Assembly (NCBI GenBank): GCA_016617855.1 | Contig: JAECUM010094173.1 | Location: 1-64,000, forward strand | DNA: 64,000 bases | Source: Megalonaias nervosa | Taxonomy: Eukaryota > Mollusca > Bivalvia > Unionida > Unionidae | Reading direction: 5' to 3' | In this document: positions 1-11,342 of the stretch, in pieces | Numbering within the stretch: position 1 is the first letter of the stretch | Layout: each line of letters starts with the position of its first letter | Program-made: the position numbers and the translations under genes | Notes under the pieces: generated by a model | Seen by the model: only the letters and a program-made list of their open reading frames with translations | What the model was told of the DNA's origin: nothing | Databases searched by the model: none

Positions 1-460
1 TGTAGAATTTCTTATGGTTTTATGAATGAATTTCCTTTGTCTGTAGGATGATACTGTTTATCGTGAGTTAATGATAACTGCATATTTATATATGATTTTG
101 TAATGCTCAAATGATCTTGCAGGTTATTGGTTACTGTAAGCTAGAATTTAGTGAATCTTATGCAATAGTAATCGAGCATTTATCTTATTGAGTGGAACTG
201 ACTAGCTAGGTGTAAGAAGTTGTATAGTAACGTATGCTGATATATATGGCAATGCTGTTTGTAAACACCATGCATGTTAATTTCTAGTCATCGCTGGTGG
301 AGCGAGGCAATGAACTGTTTAATTAAGGTCAGACTTGGTATATTGCAATGGTCATTTGTAACTATAGAAAAAGATTGCACCTTACCTCAAATACAGTATA
401 TTTGTAAGGACCATTAATCGTTAAGGTCACATTATGTCAGAATTTATGCAGTGTGGATAG
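1..460. other. AT-rich non-coding sequence
   Basis: No open frame, repeat or RNA gene could be recognised. Probably intergenic or intronic. Confidence 0.4.
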
Positions 461-555
461 CTATTTATGTTTCTGAATAATGGAAGTGAGAGATTTTATA
501 TATATATGGATAGGTGGTGAAACATATACAGCTTTAGTCATAACCTTGTCATTTA

Positions 556-749
556 AGGGAACAGCTTTCTGTGTCCTCCCCGAGAAACCCGACGAGGACA
601 GTCCAAGAGGGAAGTCTGCAGATAGAGAGTTCAGAATAGAAGGGTCAAGAGGAAGAACCAAGCATACACGCTGGACATGTACTCTTTTCACCACTCATTG
701 CTATGATGAACGAATCCGTAAATTGAACACTGCTATTAAATTCCATTAA
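556..749 (+). CDS. Candidate terminal exon or hypothetical ORF end
   Basis: The frame 480-749 ends in TAA. Its 3' two thirds have clearly higher G+C and less repetitive codons than the surroundings and read through KPDEDSPRGKSADREF to the end TAIKFH. Possible acceptors lie in the 520-545 interval (for example ATATACAG or CTTTAG), so this could be the last exon of a gene that begins outside the window. No domain is recognised and no perfect AATAAA follows closely; only AT-rich sequence does. The overlapping minus-strand frame 461-694 is the alternative, with less coding character. The exact start is not resolvable by eye. Confidence 0.28.
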
Positions 750-1221
750 TGTAAATCGGTTGGATTGTAATTGCAATTTTAGCTTATGTATTAATTAATT
801 AAATTTATTTTATTTTATTGTTTAAGGGGGCTCATATTTGTTTATTTCTTCTCAATAGTCTTGCTTAGTTCTCTGTCAGTATTCTATCAATCTACTCACA
901 CTGGGCAATAACATCGGGGGAGGTCATCCCCCAGATAACGATCGTCAAATCAATTAAAGAGGGGCGCTCACCACCCGACACATGACCCCTCCCCCCATTC
1001 CAGTTCATGTAAGTTTAGTCTGTTTGCTCCCAAAAATTGATGAAGACACCTAAGGTAAAATTCAGTTATATTTAGATGACCAAATTCATAGTGTTTTCAA
1101 TGCAGATTAGCTGTGAAAGAAGTTGAATTTGATACTTTGATTGACATCCAATATTTGAATCTCATCCATATACATTCAGTGAATATTTAAATAGGAAAAT
1201 TTGGTATTCATTTCAGCTCTA

Positions 1222-1393
1222 CCCAACTGCCATTAAATGTTGACTCATATCTGCCATTGGATAATGTACTGACCAATCAGAGTATCTCTTTTTGATTCTG
1301 CTTGCAACCCAGCTGCCATTAAGCATTGACTCAGATCTGCCATTGGATAATGTACTGACCAATCAGAGTGTCTCTTGTTGATTCTACTTGCAA
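1222..1393. repeat. Two-unit tandem duplication, 86-bp unit, with CCAAT boxes
   Basis: 1222-1307 and 1308-1393 are near-identical. Each begins CCCARCTGCCATTAA and contains ATTGGATAATGTACTGACCAATCAGAG, described here as an ATTGG and a CCAAT in opposite orientation about 12 bases apart. The divergence is mostly transitions. Confidence 0.8.
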
Positions 1394-1689
1394 TATTCAA
1401 ACAAATAGTGCAGATTCTGATCAGTTGTCATATGGCCTATAGTCTGTTGCAATTTTTACTACTTTTAAATATCACTTTAAAGCCAGGATTATGTTGCTGT
1501 GCCAATAAGTTTCAATGGTATCATATTATGTGATTGCAGAGCAAGGTGACGCTGTTCTTAGGCGTTATTGAAAAAAGCTAAATATGGTTCACAAATGTTT
1601 ATTTAAGGTAATGTTATTTTAACATTGCATTATGAGATGGAGTAAAATTACCATATGTATTTGCTTATAAGTTACCACTAGAAGTACCA

Positions 1690-2590
1690 TGTTCTGGTAA
1701 TTATAACTGCAAAAATGCATATGATATGTAGTGTACGATAATGATTGTTTCATTGACATTATTAAAATTTCCACAGGATTACCAGACTACTACCTAGATG
1801 AAAATTGGCAGTTTACTAATGGATTTTAAAGCTGTAAATGAAATTGTGGTTGAAGAGTCTGAAGGAAGTGGATCGGTATATCTCAAGAATTTGTGGACTA
1901 AGGGAGATAACTGGCTAGTTTATTTATGTAGTAGATAAGAGTACATAATGGGCACAAATCTGTGAAGTGGATACTGTATATACTGTATGTAAACTGCACA
2001 GACCAAGATCTGCCATCGCATAATGCACTGGTAGGTCAGGGTTTGTGCAGTTTGTTAGGAGTAATCAGTAGACCATACAACATAGACCCAGATCTGCAGG
2101 CGCATTATGCTACAGCAGTTCAGGATCTTTGTTCTTTGCCATTTGACATGACTTATAAGCAAGTACATATGGCAGTAACTTATTACGAAAAGCAATAATT
2201 AAAGTGAAGAATTAAATGTGTTCAAAAACTGCAGTAATGCATATGATCTGTATTTTACTATAATAATCTTTCATTGACATTTTTGTGTTTTTTTCTGTGT
2301 TTTTTTTTGTCTGTGTTCATACTTTCATTGTCAAGAGATTACTAAACGCTCCACAGCATTGCAAAGCTACTACTTTGATGAAAATTAGCAGTTTTCTAAT
2401 GGATTTCAATACTACAAAAGGAAATTATAGTTGAAGAGTCTGAAGTGGATCAATACATCTCAAGAATTTTGTGGACAAAGGGAGATAACTGGCTGGTTTA
2501 TTTGTGTAGAAGCTAAGAGTACATAATGGACACAATCTGAAAAGTTTTTAGTGCCAAAATACATATAGTAACTTATTATGAAAAGCAATA
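1690..2590. repeat. Local direct duplication of about 250 bp, one copy carrying a double-hairpin element
   Basis: 1713-1965 and 2232-2540 align over GATGAAAATTAGCAGTTT, TTGAAGAGTCTGAAG, TCTCAAGAATTT and GGGAGATAACTGGCT. The first copy runs into a complete double-hairpin element at 1971-2172. At the corresponding position the second copy has about 25 unrelated bases, then ACATATAGTAACTTATTATGA, matching the element's right edge and flank. Confidence 0.75.
1971..2172 (+). mobile_element. Double-hairpin element, copy 1
   Basis: Left TACTGTATATACTG is shortened and lacks the CTTATAAG motif. H1 (GCACAGACC.AGATCTGCCA with its return arm), linker GGAGTAATCAGTAG and H2 (CAACATAGACCCAGATCTGCAGG with its return arm) follow, ending ATAAGCAAGTACATATGG. 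Lies in the first copy of a local duplication. Confidence 0.85.
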
Positions 2591-2599
2591 GCAATATAT

Positions 2600-2983
2600 A
2601 TACATGATTAACTGCTTGTTTTGCTCAAATAATGCCATAATCATGAAAAAAATGCTTGGGTGAGGAATTTTAATAAGCATCAGGCATATTGTTTGTATCC
2701 ATACAAAAATAACTGAGGTAGACAACATATATGCCTCTTGTATAACAATATTGCCCCAAACATTAATGAACAAACATTATATTAAGAAATAATTTATTTT
2801 ATAATCAACATGAAAATGTTAATATTCTGATGTAAATTTGAATAACCAAATTTAAATCACAAAAAAGCAATTCTAAATTATGAACATATAGTTTTAAAAA
2901 ACAGCAGTTTAATATTGATACTTAAAATACGCAATTGAAAAGATCTGTTTGTTTCTTATGCGGAATTTACTGAAATTTCATAT
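2600..2983. other. AT-rich non-coding stretch
   Basis: Only a short minus-strand open frame of background composition. No repeat of the other families seen. Confidence 0.35.
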
Positions 2984-3054
2984 TTGAATCTCACTTCAAT
3001 ATTTCAATTTAAAGTACTTAAACTCCGATCCATTAAACTTATTAAAGTAATTAA

Positions 3055-3412
3055 TATGGCCAGTGTTTTCTCCAGGAAATTCACACTGAGGGGAAAGTAT
3101 GAATGTGTACGGTTTAATGGCATGTCAGCACACACTGTGTTAAGTTCCAAAAATGTAAAGGTAAAAACTGGAAAACTTTACGAAGATAAAACCTTCCACA
3201 TAAATGTAAATATACAGTCAAACAAGATGAAAGGATCTTTTTTCTTCAGATTCCTTCAAAGCTATATATATAATAGAAAAATAGTCTCCCTGAATATGAA
3301 ATCCTCGAAGAATTATGTCAAATTTTTCTATACAAACTGCAATCTCTTAAAACAAAACATGATTTTCTCTGGTGGTATATCATCAGAGAGTTTCTTAATT
3401 GAGTTAACATAA
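3055..3412 (+). CDS. Hypothetical small ORF of doubtful coding status
   Basis: One of the longer uninterrupted frames here (2984-3412). A Met at 3055 sits in a fair initiation context (AATATGGCC) and opens MASVFSRKFTLRGKYECV, about 118 codons ending at TAA. It is basic, with no signal peptide, membrane segment or motif I can name. Codon use follows the AT-rich background and neither neighbours nor splice sites support it. Chance openness or a decayed transposon fragment are equally likely. Confidence 0.15.
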
Positions 3413-3414
3413 TA

Positions 3415-4115
3415 AAATTTCCAACTCACTGGGTGGACACAGACGGGGAATCCCCACTCAGATATTTTTGTATTGGGGATTTTAAGTTGGGGAAGGCAAT
3501 TTGAGTGTGTGTATTGGGATCACTTATGTTTCCACAAATGTATATGATAACAAATGTTTAAAACAGTGATATAACCTGCAGCATTATATCCCCATCATTG
3601 GCACAGTGACAGCAATGATGTATTATGATGGTAGCGCAGCATTGTGGAAATTAGTAGTACATGTAATAACAAAGATATGGCCACAGAATAATACAAACTA
3701 GATTTCTGCAATATACATGTACAGTTATTAAAAGGATTAGAAACTAGATAATGAAAATGTCTTGATGCCTAAATGCAAAATGTCAGTCAAGCAAGTTTGT
3801 GATTTTCAATTTTTTTTCAAGAAATATAGCTATTTAATATCAATTAATGTTTTGTTATAATGATAACAGTATTTCTCCCACAGTAAATTCATTGAGCCAG
3901 CTTGTTTTCTCACACAGATATCATTAGTAAATATTTGCCAAATGCAACAAAAATGAAAACAGAAAAGAGGGGTGGTGTCATCATAAAGCATGTGCTTTTG
4001 TAGTCACTGATGCTGGTGCATATGTTCTGGGCTTGAAACTTTGATTTGCAGATTTACTCCGTTCCTTAGTGTCAAGCCAAGTGTATATATACTGTATATA
4101 TTGTACATAACATCT
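3415..4115. other. Non-coding stretch without recognised elements
   Basis: Contains a short GGGGAATCCCC-type palindrome near 3444-3456 and otherwise AT-rich unique sequence. Confidence 0.35.
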
Positions 4116-4119
4116 AGAA

Positions 4120-4216
4120 TACCTCAAGGTGGATTAGTTCTGAAAATAATTGGGTTACCTTGTCTAAATAAAGTTATTACTGTATTCTTCTTCTTCTTCT
4201 TATTATTATTATTACT
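4120..4216 (+). mobile_element. CR1-type LINE 3' tail fragment
   Basis: GGATTAGTTCTGAAAATAAT, GGGTTACCTTGTCTAAATAAAGTTATTA and a terminal (TTC)n(TTA)n match, in + orientation, the tails seen inverted at 24.1-24.7 kb. Only the extreme 3' end is present, as expected of a severely 5'-truncated LINE. Confidence 0.5.
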
Positions 4217-4749
4217 GATTTTGAGTGTGTTTTAGATAATATGGTGACATTATTAAAGCTTTATTTGAACACTAATCATCACTCAGGTGCTTCATTAACC
4301 AGGTAAATTAACCAGATGATGAAATTAGATTTTTGGATTGACTTAATTATAACTTACTCTAAAAAATTTGCTGTAATTGTTATGACAAAACCATCTAAGC
4401 AATTTTCTCAAATTTTATAATCTTCCTAAGAAAATAAGTCTAGATCACTGACCTTGACATCCATACATATATAGTTCATATATTCATACATACATACATT
4501 CATACATAAATGCATAAATATGCACACAAAAGAAAATATCTCTTTGCTAATAAGATTTGCAAGACAAGTTTTTCCATGACTCCCTAAAATTAATGTTGAC
4601 CACCAGTTCACAAACAGGGAGTCACTTTTGTCCCATCAGAAATTCCAGGCTTGAAAAATGACTGTTCATTGACAATGAAATAGGCCTGTATAATAACAGC
4701 TGATTTTTATCACACCAGTACCACTGAGGCCACTGATCCACAAGCAAAT

Positions 4750-4947
4750 TACCATATATACTCATATGACGAGTCCACCTGCTCACTGCTCAGACCCAGA
4801 TTGGCTGTTGCATAATGAGCTGGCAGATCTGAGTCTGAGCAGTTTGTTAGGAGAAATCAGTATGATCAGCAGGTGCATTATGATACAGCAGATCATGATC
4901 TTCATTTTTTGCAGTTTGACTCCACTTATAAGCAAGTACATATGGTA
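4750..4947 (+). mobile_element. Double-hairpin element, copy 2
   Basis: Starts TACCATATATACTC and ends AAGTACATATGGTA, so the outer termini are nearly perfect inverses. H1 pairs through CAGACCCAGATT.GGCTG against CTGGCAGATCTGAGTCTG. The H2 left arm is shortened, lacking the AACAAACAACATAGAC part. Confidence 0.85.
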
Positions 4948-5219
4948 AGTATATCCTATAACACCATAGGTTAAATTCTCTGCATTATTAAAATGTAAAT
5001 TAGGACATGTGTGAAACTACAGTATAAGTAGGTATGAAAGATGCAGATGACTTGTAGGATAAATTAGACTTGTGAACAATTACAGTACTGAGAAAATATA
5101 TTTCTATCTAGCTAGTTGTAATGACAAGTTTTCAAAGTGGGGAATGTTGTTTGTAAGTAAGAGAATCCATAACAATCTGTGTACATAGATGATATAAACA
5201 ATTTGCTTCCTTCCAGGTA

Positions 5220-5490
5220 AGAGGGGTATGTAAAAAGTTCTGAATATTAGTGGGCGGTACAACAGAGTTCTTTATTAGTGAAAAGTATTCCATTAGAGGT
5301 GTGTGGTACTATTGGTATACTGATTTACCATTGTATTTTTATGTCAGCTGTCACTTAACCCTATAATGTTACATCACACACAATGTGTGGCATGCTACAT
5401 ATGCAGCTACCGATCATTTTTTCACTTGTCATTAAATTTCTTGACAGGTTCAAAAAAACAAAATATTTAGAACTTTTCAAATTCACCTTG
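5220..5490. mobile_element. Mariner-like MITE candidate with TA duplication
   Basis: Left terminus AGAGGGGTATGTAAAAAGTTCTGAATATT and the reverse complement of the right terminus, CAAGGTGAATTTGAAAAGTTCT..., share the core AAGTTCTRAATATT. Both are flanked by TA (5218-5219 and 5491-5492). No coding capacity in 271 bp. Superfamily assignment is inferred from the TA duplication and termini. Confidence 0.5.
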
Positions 5491-5687
5491 TACAACAGGC
5501 CAGTGCCTATCCTGTTAACTCATTGACCCTGAAAGCCATGTCATAAGATGACTGACCAGTGTTAGTCAGGTTTTTGATATTATGGATGATTATCTTCAAA
5601 TGACCAGAATTCATGATATAGCTTAAGAATTAGTTCATAGATTCAATCATTATACAGTTCCCATACCTAAACATAATTTCCAGAATT

Positions 5688-5795
5688 TACTGTATATACT
5701 TGCATAAAATTTTTTAGTCCAGTTGCATACAACATAGACCCCAAACTGCCATCACATAATGCACTGGCAGGTCACAATCTCTGTTGTTTGTTTTA
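5688..5795 (+). mobile_element. Double-hairpin element, internally deleted fragment
   Basis: TACTGTATATACTTGC, then CAACATAGACCCC, AACTGCCATCACATAATGCACTGGCAG and CTCTGTTGTTTG. Only one palindrome remains, seemingly a fusion of H1 and H2 parts. Confidence 0.6.
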
Positions 5796-5836
5796 TTAAT
5801 TAATTTTTACAAATTGCAATGGCCCAGATTTTCCAT

Positions 5837-6055
5837 TACCATATTTACTCGCTTGTATGTTTATCCAACTGCAAACTGCACAGACCCAGATCTGTCATTG
5901 CACAACGTGCCAGCAGATCAGAGTGTATGCAGTTTCTTAGGAGTAATCAGTAGAACAAACAGCAATGACACTGATCTGCAAGCATGTTATGCTATGGCAA
6001 ACCAGGATCATTGTTGTTTGCAGTTTGACTCAACTTTTAAGCAAGTATGTATGGA
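5837..6055 (+). mobile_element. Double-hairpin element, copy 3
   Basis: Complete: TACCATATTTACTCGCTTG at the left, H1 (GCACAGACCCAGATCTG), AGGAGTAATCAGTAGAAC linker, H2 with ATGTTATGCTATGGC loop region, AAGCAAGTATGTATGGA at the right. Lies about 40 bp downstream of the internally deleted fragment. Confidence 0.88.
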
Positions 6056-6139
6056 ATATTACCCAGTACTATTATGTGATGGCAGATCTGGGTCGATGTT
6101 GTTTGCATTTGCCTTTGACTTCAACATAGTGTATACAAT

Positions 6140-7040
6140 ATAGACATGGTTTTAATTCTGTTTGTTTTATTCTTTATACCACCGATAAATCACATTACAT
6201 CATTCAGGGTGGTTGTTACTTGAATTATTTTGTACTTGACAGTGGTATACCTGGTTAGCCAGAATACCCTTATCAAGTAAATACCATAATCGAGCCTAGT
6301 TTTTAAAATGAATAAAAAACCAAGACATTATTTGATAAGAAATAAATCTCGCAGATCCAGATTCAGAGTGCTTGTATACCACTTGAATGATTTGCATACT
6401 TATATTGTCCCACATTGACTTCACTGCCAAATAAGAAATTTGACATTTTTTGTTGGGAATTTTATGAGAAGATTTACAGTAAATATCTGCCTGTATGAAA
6501 CATCTTTATTTGAAATATTTCTGTACATGATCAGCACATGTTTGCCTACTTGACAAAGTCTTATTGTATGGAAGCAAATGGCAGTTTTGTGCATTAGCTT
6601 GAAATAACATGACGAGAATTCACAATTTGTATAATGTGCCAGCACTGAAATGAAAATATGGACACATGATATGTCAACATACACCTGATAAATATGGTGA
6701 AATCAAAGTCAAGGCACATTGAATTAAAGTCATATATGAAAGGGAGTTCATAGTATGTAATACATGTGTATCATAGAAAGTGAAAACAGTTATACAGTCA
6801 TGTAGTTCTGTCATCACAAAGGAGAAGGAAGATGAATAGTCTGAAATTTAATCTATTTTTGTATGATAGAGCTTCATTTCGAGAAAAAAGGTAAGATTCT
6901 TTTAGTACCTGTTATTGTGACAATGACGTGAAAATTCATGTCTTTAAGTCATTTTAATTTCAAATTATGTACATAATCAGCATATTTAACTTATGCATGT
7001 CCCTGTATTAATTTTTGGGTAATACTTTGGTTAACAGAAA
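6140..7040. other. AT-rich non-coding stretch
   Basis: The minus frame 6421-6684 (87 codons) has background composition and no recognisable motif. Nothing else seen. Confidence 0.35.
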
Positions 7041-7066
7041 TACTTTGTGTGATGTATTTATTAGAC

Positions 7067-7067
<1 letters not shown>

Positions 7068-7137
<70 letters not shown>

Positions 7138-7150
7138 TATATATATATAG
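7068..7150. repeat. (TA)n microsatellite
   Basis: An almost uninterrupted AT dinucleotide run with one CA interruption near 7136. Confidence 0.95.
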
Positions 7151-7202
7151 ACACAGACAGAGAGAAAATGAAGACCCAGAGCATGACCTATGCACATGTG
7201 TG

Positions 7203-7455
7203 ATGTCCATATATCCCTAGAAGTCTTGTCTGTTCAGATTACTCCAGCATGTGTAATGTCCCTATATCCCCAAGTATTGTCTGTGCAGATTACTCCAGCA
7301 TGTATAATGTCCATAAGTTCCCAAAAGACTTGTCTGTGCAGATTACTCCAGCATATGTAATGTCTGTACATCCCCAAAAGTCTTGTCTGTGCAGATTGTA
7401 ATGTTCGTACATCCCCAAAAGTCTTGTCTGTGACAATTACTCCAGCATCTTTCTG
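7203..7455. repeat. Short tandem array, unit about 50-62 bp
   Basis: About four to five imperfect units of GTCTTGTCTGTGCAGATTAC, TCCAGCATGTRTAATGTCC and ATATCCCCAARAG. Units are variably truncated; the one at about 7381-7420 lacks the CTCCAGCA portion. Confidence 0.8.
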
Positions 7456-7552
7456 TGAACATTGTGGTAACTTGGCAAACATCATTGACATAAGATGAAA
7501 ATATTTATATGGTTTTGTCATGCTCCAGTGCATTTTTTCACTCATGCCCTGA

Positions 7553-7636
7553 ATGCATGTGTGTGTGCTGGCATGCATGCATATATTCATGCATGTGTGT
7601 GTATGTGTGCATGAGTGCATGCATGCATGCATGTGT
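7553..7636. repeat. Alternating purine-pyrimidine tract
   Basis: Repeated TGCATG and TGTGTG steps, including GCATGCATGCATGCATGTGT. Alternation of this kind favours Z-DNA or slippage; no gene function inferred. Confidence 0.75.
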
Positions 7637-8617
7637 AACTAGGCCCACACCTTTGGATGAATTGCCCTGAAACTTGGTAGCCATCATTGACATGAGATGA
7701 ACACATGCATGTGGTTTTGTGATTGTACTTTCTGCATGTTCTCCAGAGTAATACCCATTTCTGGTATCCAATGTTTATATTATATATGATCATTCTTCCA
7801 TGTACAACTAGTTCCATGCCTTGTCAGACCTGCCAGCTCTTATGATTTTGCCGTAAGTCTTATGAAAATTACCCTTAAAATATGGACTTAATGGCGTACA
7901 AGCAAAAACTATGGGAAAATGATCGTTGCCGAAAAATCCGGATAATTGGTTCATCTTTGTTTTATTTGGATCCAGGTTTCAAATTAGAATCAGTGAAATT
8001 AGGTAGGGAACCAGACTAATTTTACAGCAGCACCCCAGATGCTTTAAACTGCATGTTTTTGTTCATGCGAAGTGTCTGCATGATCAAACTGTTCAGTTTA
8101 GAATTTTTGATAAATGGCATCCCTAAAGTGATGCATATTTAAGATGAAAGGGAAAATAAGCCTCTAGAAAAGTGTTAATAATCAACACCGAAGAACAAAA
8201 AGGAATATTCACATTTTTGTGAATAAAAGATGGGAAAGACACAATTACGTTTATTGGACATCACGTGCCAATTTGAGTACTCTCGTGGCAGGAGATAAGA
8301 TTGCCGTCGTCATATGAAATAGAAAAAGAATTTCCAAGAATTACATCAAGTTGAGAGATAGCAACAAGCCATTGAGTTGCATAGGGTTTGGAACTAAAGT
8401 TTGTGCAACTGTACTAGTGGTAAATAAGGTCCAAGCGTTCTTTACAAACTTTTCAGTTGAACATAATGTTATCATTGCTGTGTCGAACTTTTAATTATGT
8501 TTTCCAGCTTTACAATAGCAGTTATTGATATTTTGTTACACCATACTGAAAACTGGTCAATCTTACAAAAAAAAATCAGCTGCCTTACTGAGACAGACTC
8601 ATCAGGGTTGGCAGGTC

Positions 8618-9369
8618 TGCCTTGTGAGGAATTGCCTTGTATGTACAACTAGTTCCATGCCTTGTGAGGAATTGCTTGTATGTATAATTAGTTCCATGCC
8701 ATGTGAGGAATTGCTTGTATGTATAACTAGTTCCATGCCTTGTGAGGAATTGCTTGTATGTACAGCTAGTTCCATGCCATGTGAGGAATTGCTTGTATGT
8801 ATAACTAGTTCCATGTGAGGAATTGCTTGCATGCACAACTAGTTCCATGCCATGTGAGGAATTGCTTGTATGTACAGCTAGTTCCATGCCATGTGAGGAA
8901 TTGCTTGTATGTACAGCTAGTTCCATGCCATGTGAGGAATTGCTTGTATGTATAACTAGTTCCATGTGAGGATTTGCTTGTATGCACAACTAGTTCCATG
9001 CCATGTGAGGAATTGCTTGTATATACAGCTAGTTCCATGCCATGTGAGGAATTGCTTGTATGTACAACTGGTACCATGCCATGTGAGGAATTGCTTGTAT
9101 GTATAATTAGTTCCATGCCATGTGAGGAATTGCTTGTATGTACAACTGGTTCCATGCCATGTGAGGAATTGCTAATGTATGTACAACTAGTTCCATGCCT
9201 TGTGAGGAATTGCCTTGTATTACAACTGGTTCCATGCCTTGTGAGGAATTGCTTGTATTACAACTAGTTCCACACCTTGTGAGGAATTGCTTGTATTTAC
9301 AACTAGTTCCATGCCTTGTGAGGAATTGCTTGTATTTACAACTAGTTCCATGCCTTGTGAGGAATTGCC
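8618..9369. repeat. 39-bp minisatellite, about 19 units
   Basis: The unit comprises TTCCATGCCATGTGAGGAAT plus TGCTTGTATGTACAACTAG. Two units have lost TGCCATG-like bases (near 8813 and 8969), and units from about 9200 onward lose bases in TTGTATGTAC. 39 is a multiple of three, so every stop-free frame stays open on both strands, which explains the overlapping ORFs here. The array continues on its right into GAATTGCCCTAAACCTTTGC, resembling the single-copy GAATTGCCCTGAAACTTGG at about 7659. Confidence 0.95.
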
Positions 9370-9579
9370 CTAAACCTTTGCAGACATTGTTGACATTAGT
9401 TTAACATGTGAATATCATTCTTTCATTATGCGCTAATGATTTTTTTTCCCTGATACATGGAGAGAGCCAAGGCATCAGATGAGTAGATTTCAAAATTTTG
9501 ATAAGTAGCTTGGCTTCAAACCCGGTAGATATTTTTTGTCTACATAAATTTGACATGTTTTTAGGAATTGAAAATAAAA

Positions 9580-9840
9580 TAAGTGCATGTTTTGCCATGA
9601 TAGGTATTCTCAATCATAACAATGAAGTTGTGACTCCTTCATCTTTTTTGAGTGACAGTGTGTGTTTTTGTACCATGGCATGAACATTTCTGTACCATCT
9701 CCAAGTCTGGAAACAACTTTATCCTGCTTAGTAAAATGATCTACAATGGGGATTGGTAAATTATATTCTGCCACAAAATATGCAAACCAAGTCTCGTCAT
9801 GTGCCAATTTTCATCTACTTATGATCCAGTCTCATACAAA
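9580..9840 (-). pseudogene. hAT-like transposase fragment (frameshifted)
   Basis: Minus-strand frames give ETWFAYFVAEYNLP and VDHFTK, then in a shifted frame LFPDLEMVQKCSC and KTHTV. This resembles the FxxFxxEHNLPxxxADH...FPDSxIxxxxxCxRTKT block known from hAT-related and KIAA1586-like proteins. The same block occurs better preserved at 21373-21570. At least one frameshift separates the halves and no catalytic domain is visible. Family assignment is from memory of the motif. Confidence 0.45.
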
Positions 9841-9849
9841 GCCATCAGG

Positions 9850-11330
9850 GTGTGAGTTTGTCAGAGAAGAATCATTACTTATATACAGTGGTGTCTGCAT
9901 TTGACTGGTGATATAATTTCTTCCCATATACTATCTTAATTCCACTTTGCATCAAACATACAATGAAAACTCATAACCTTTACTACTTGCCTGATTTCAT
10001 TAACATTACTAAACTTGTTGTTAGCATTGGGAGAAAATGCATGTTTTAGCATTTTTACATGAGTTGACTAAAAATGGATGAGAACTGCCTTAAATATTGC
10101 TCTTAAAGATTCAAAATGCTTACTCGACTTTTTCTACCAGTATAATTTTTTGGTTGATGTCTTTACCAAAGGGTTGGTTGTTTTTTAATTTAAGACTTCA
10201 AAAGCCATCATTTACCAACTTTAATCTCTTTATTACTTTTAACACATAAAAAATCATCCTGCCTTTAACTTAAACTCTCCGTATTAAAACAATAGGGTGT
10301 ACACATGGTAGTCATTGTTGAACAATTCTTAATCTGACTTAACAGAATTGGTGGAACAGTTCTGGTCACCAGTAGACTGGTTCTTTATGGTTTCTTTAAA
10401 GTATGGATAGTATGCATACAAAATACTTTTTTTCTTTCTCAACTTTTAAAAAATTTCAGTTTTCAAAAGCAGCAGAATTCATGTATGAAATGGTATGTGA
10501 AGTAGACAGCCTTTAAAATGATATTTTTGTCCTACTGCAGGTAAAATCACTTGTATGGTTATACCCTTTTTTGTTTTGAAGGTGTATGAGTGTGTAATTT
10601 TAATGGCTCTTTCTCCAGAAACTTTCTCTGCAATTTATGTTGTAGCCATATATATATGTGTGAAATTTAATATAAAAACAATCAAAGCAGATTAAAGAAA
10701 GTTGTGACAAAAAAATATTGATATACCTAATTATTAAATGTAATGGAAAATTTTTAATTTTCATTGTTGTGTAAAAAATTATTTTTCTTTCAGACAACTA
10801 AGCTATTAATTTCATCCAACAAAAGTATTTTTCCATTGTTTTTAAAAAAATTATTATTAATTGACATCAATCTATGTTACAACCAGGAAAATACAAAACT
10901 CCTAATTAACGGGCATTTCCAGTAAAAGTGTGTGGTGAAGCTTTATTTAATCAGGTTCACATAAAAGTCTTGGAGGATGGTAATAAACATGAGTTGATGC
11001 TAGTTTCTTTTCATTAATTCAAGCCTAATCTTTAAATATTTTGTTCTAATGTATCTTGTACTGACATCACAACACAAACCACATAGTACAGAGTACTAAT
11101 GTAATTTGTCTTAAGTTCATATCCAAGGGAAATCACTTATTTAATAAATTTTGATAAATTTAGGAGTTAAGATGTAACACCGTTTGTATTTTGTGGCTTT
11201 AGAGTGTTTAAAACAATTGGAAAAAAATAATAACTGAACAAGCTTAGTTGGTCACACCTCTGTTGATATTCTGACAAAGAAATAATGTGTAAACTATACA
11301 TGGTCACCTTTGAATTAAGCTTAGTTAGCT
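9850..11330. other. AT-rich stretch, no recognised element
   Basis: Poly-A/T runs and short background frames only (for example 10600-10797 minus). Possibly includes the unrecognised 5' part of the LINE that follows. Confidence 0.35.
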
Positions 11331-11342
11331 ACATCTTTTTCA

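Noticed and set aside
7015..7203. 62-codon ORF rich in Tyr-Ile repeats
   Set aside because: It is a translation of the (TA)n microsatellite.
8618..9369. CRISPR-like regular array
   Set aside because: Units are contiguous with no unique spacers, and the window is eukaryotic.
8585..9404. Several overlapping ORFs of up to 134 codons on both strands
   Set aside because: They are produced by the 39-bp minisatellite, whose length is a multiple of three; no start context, homology or selection supports translation.
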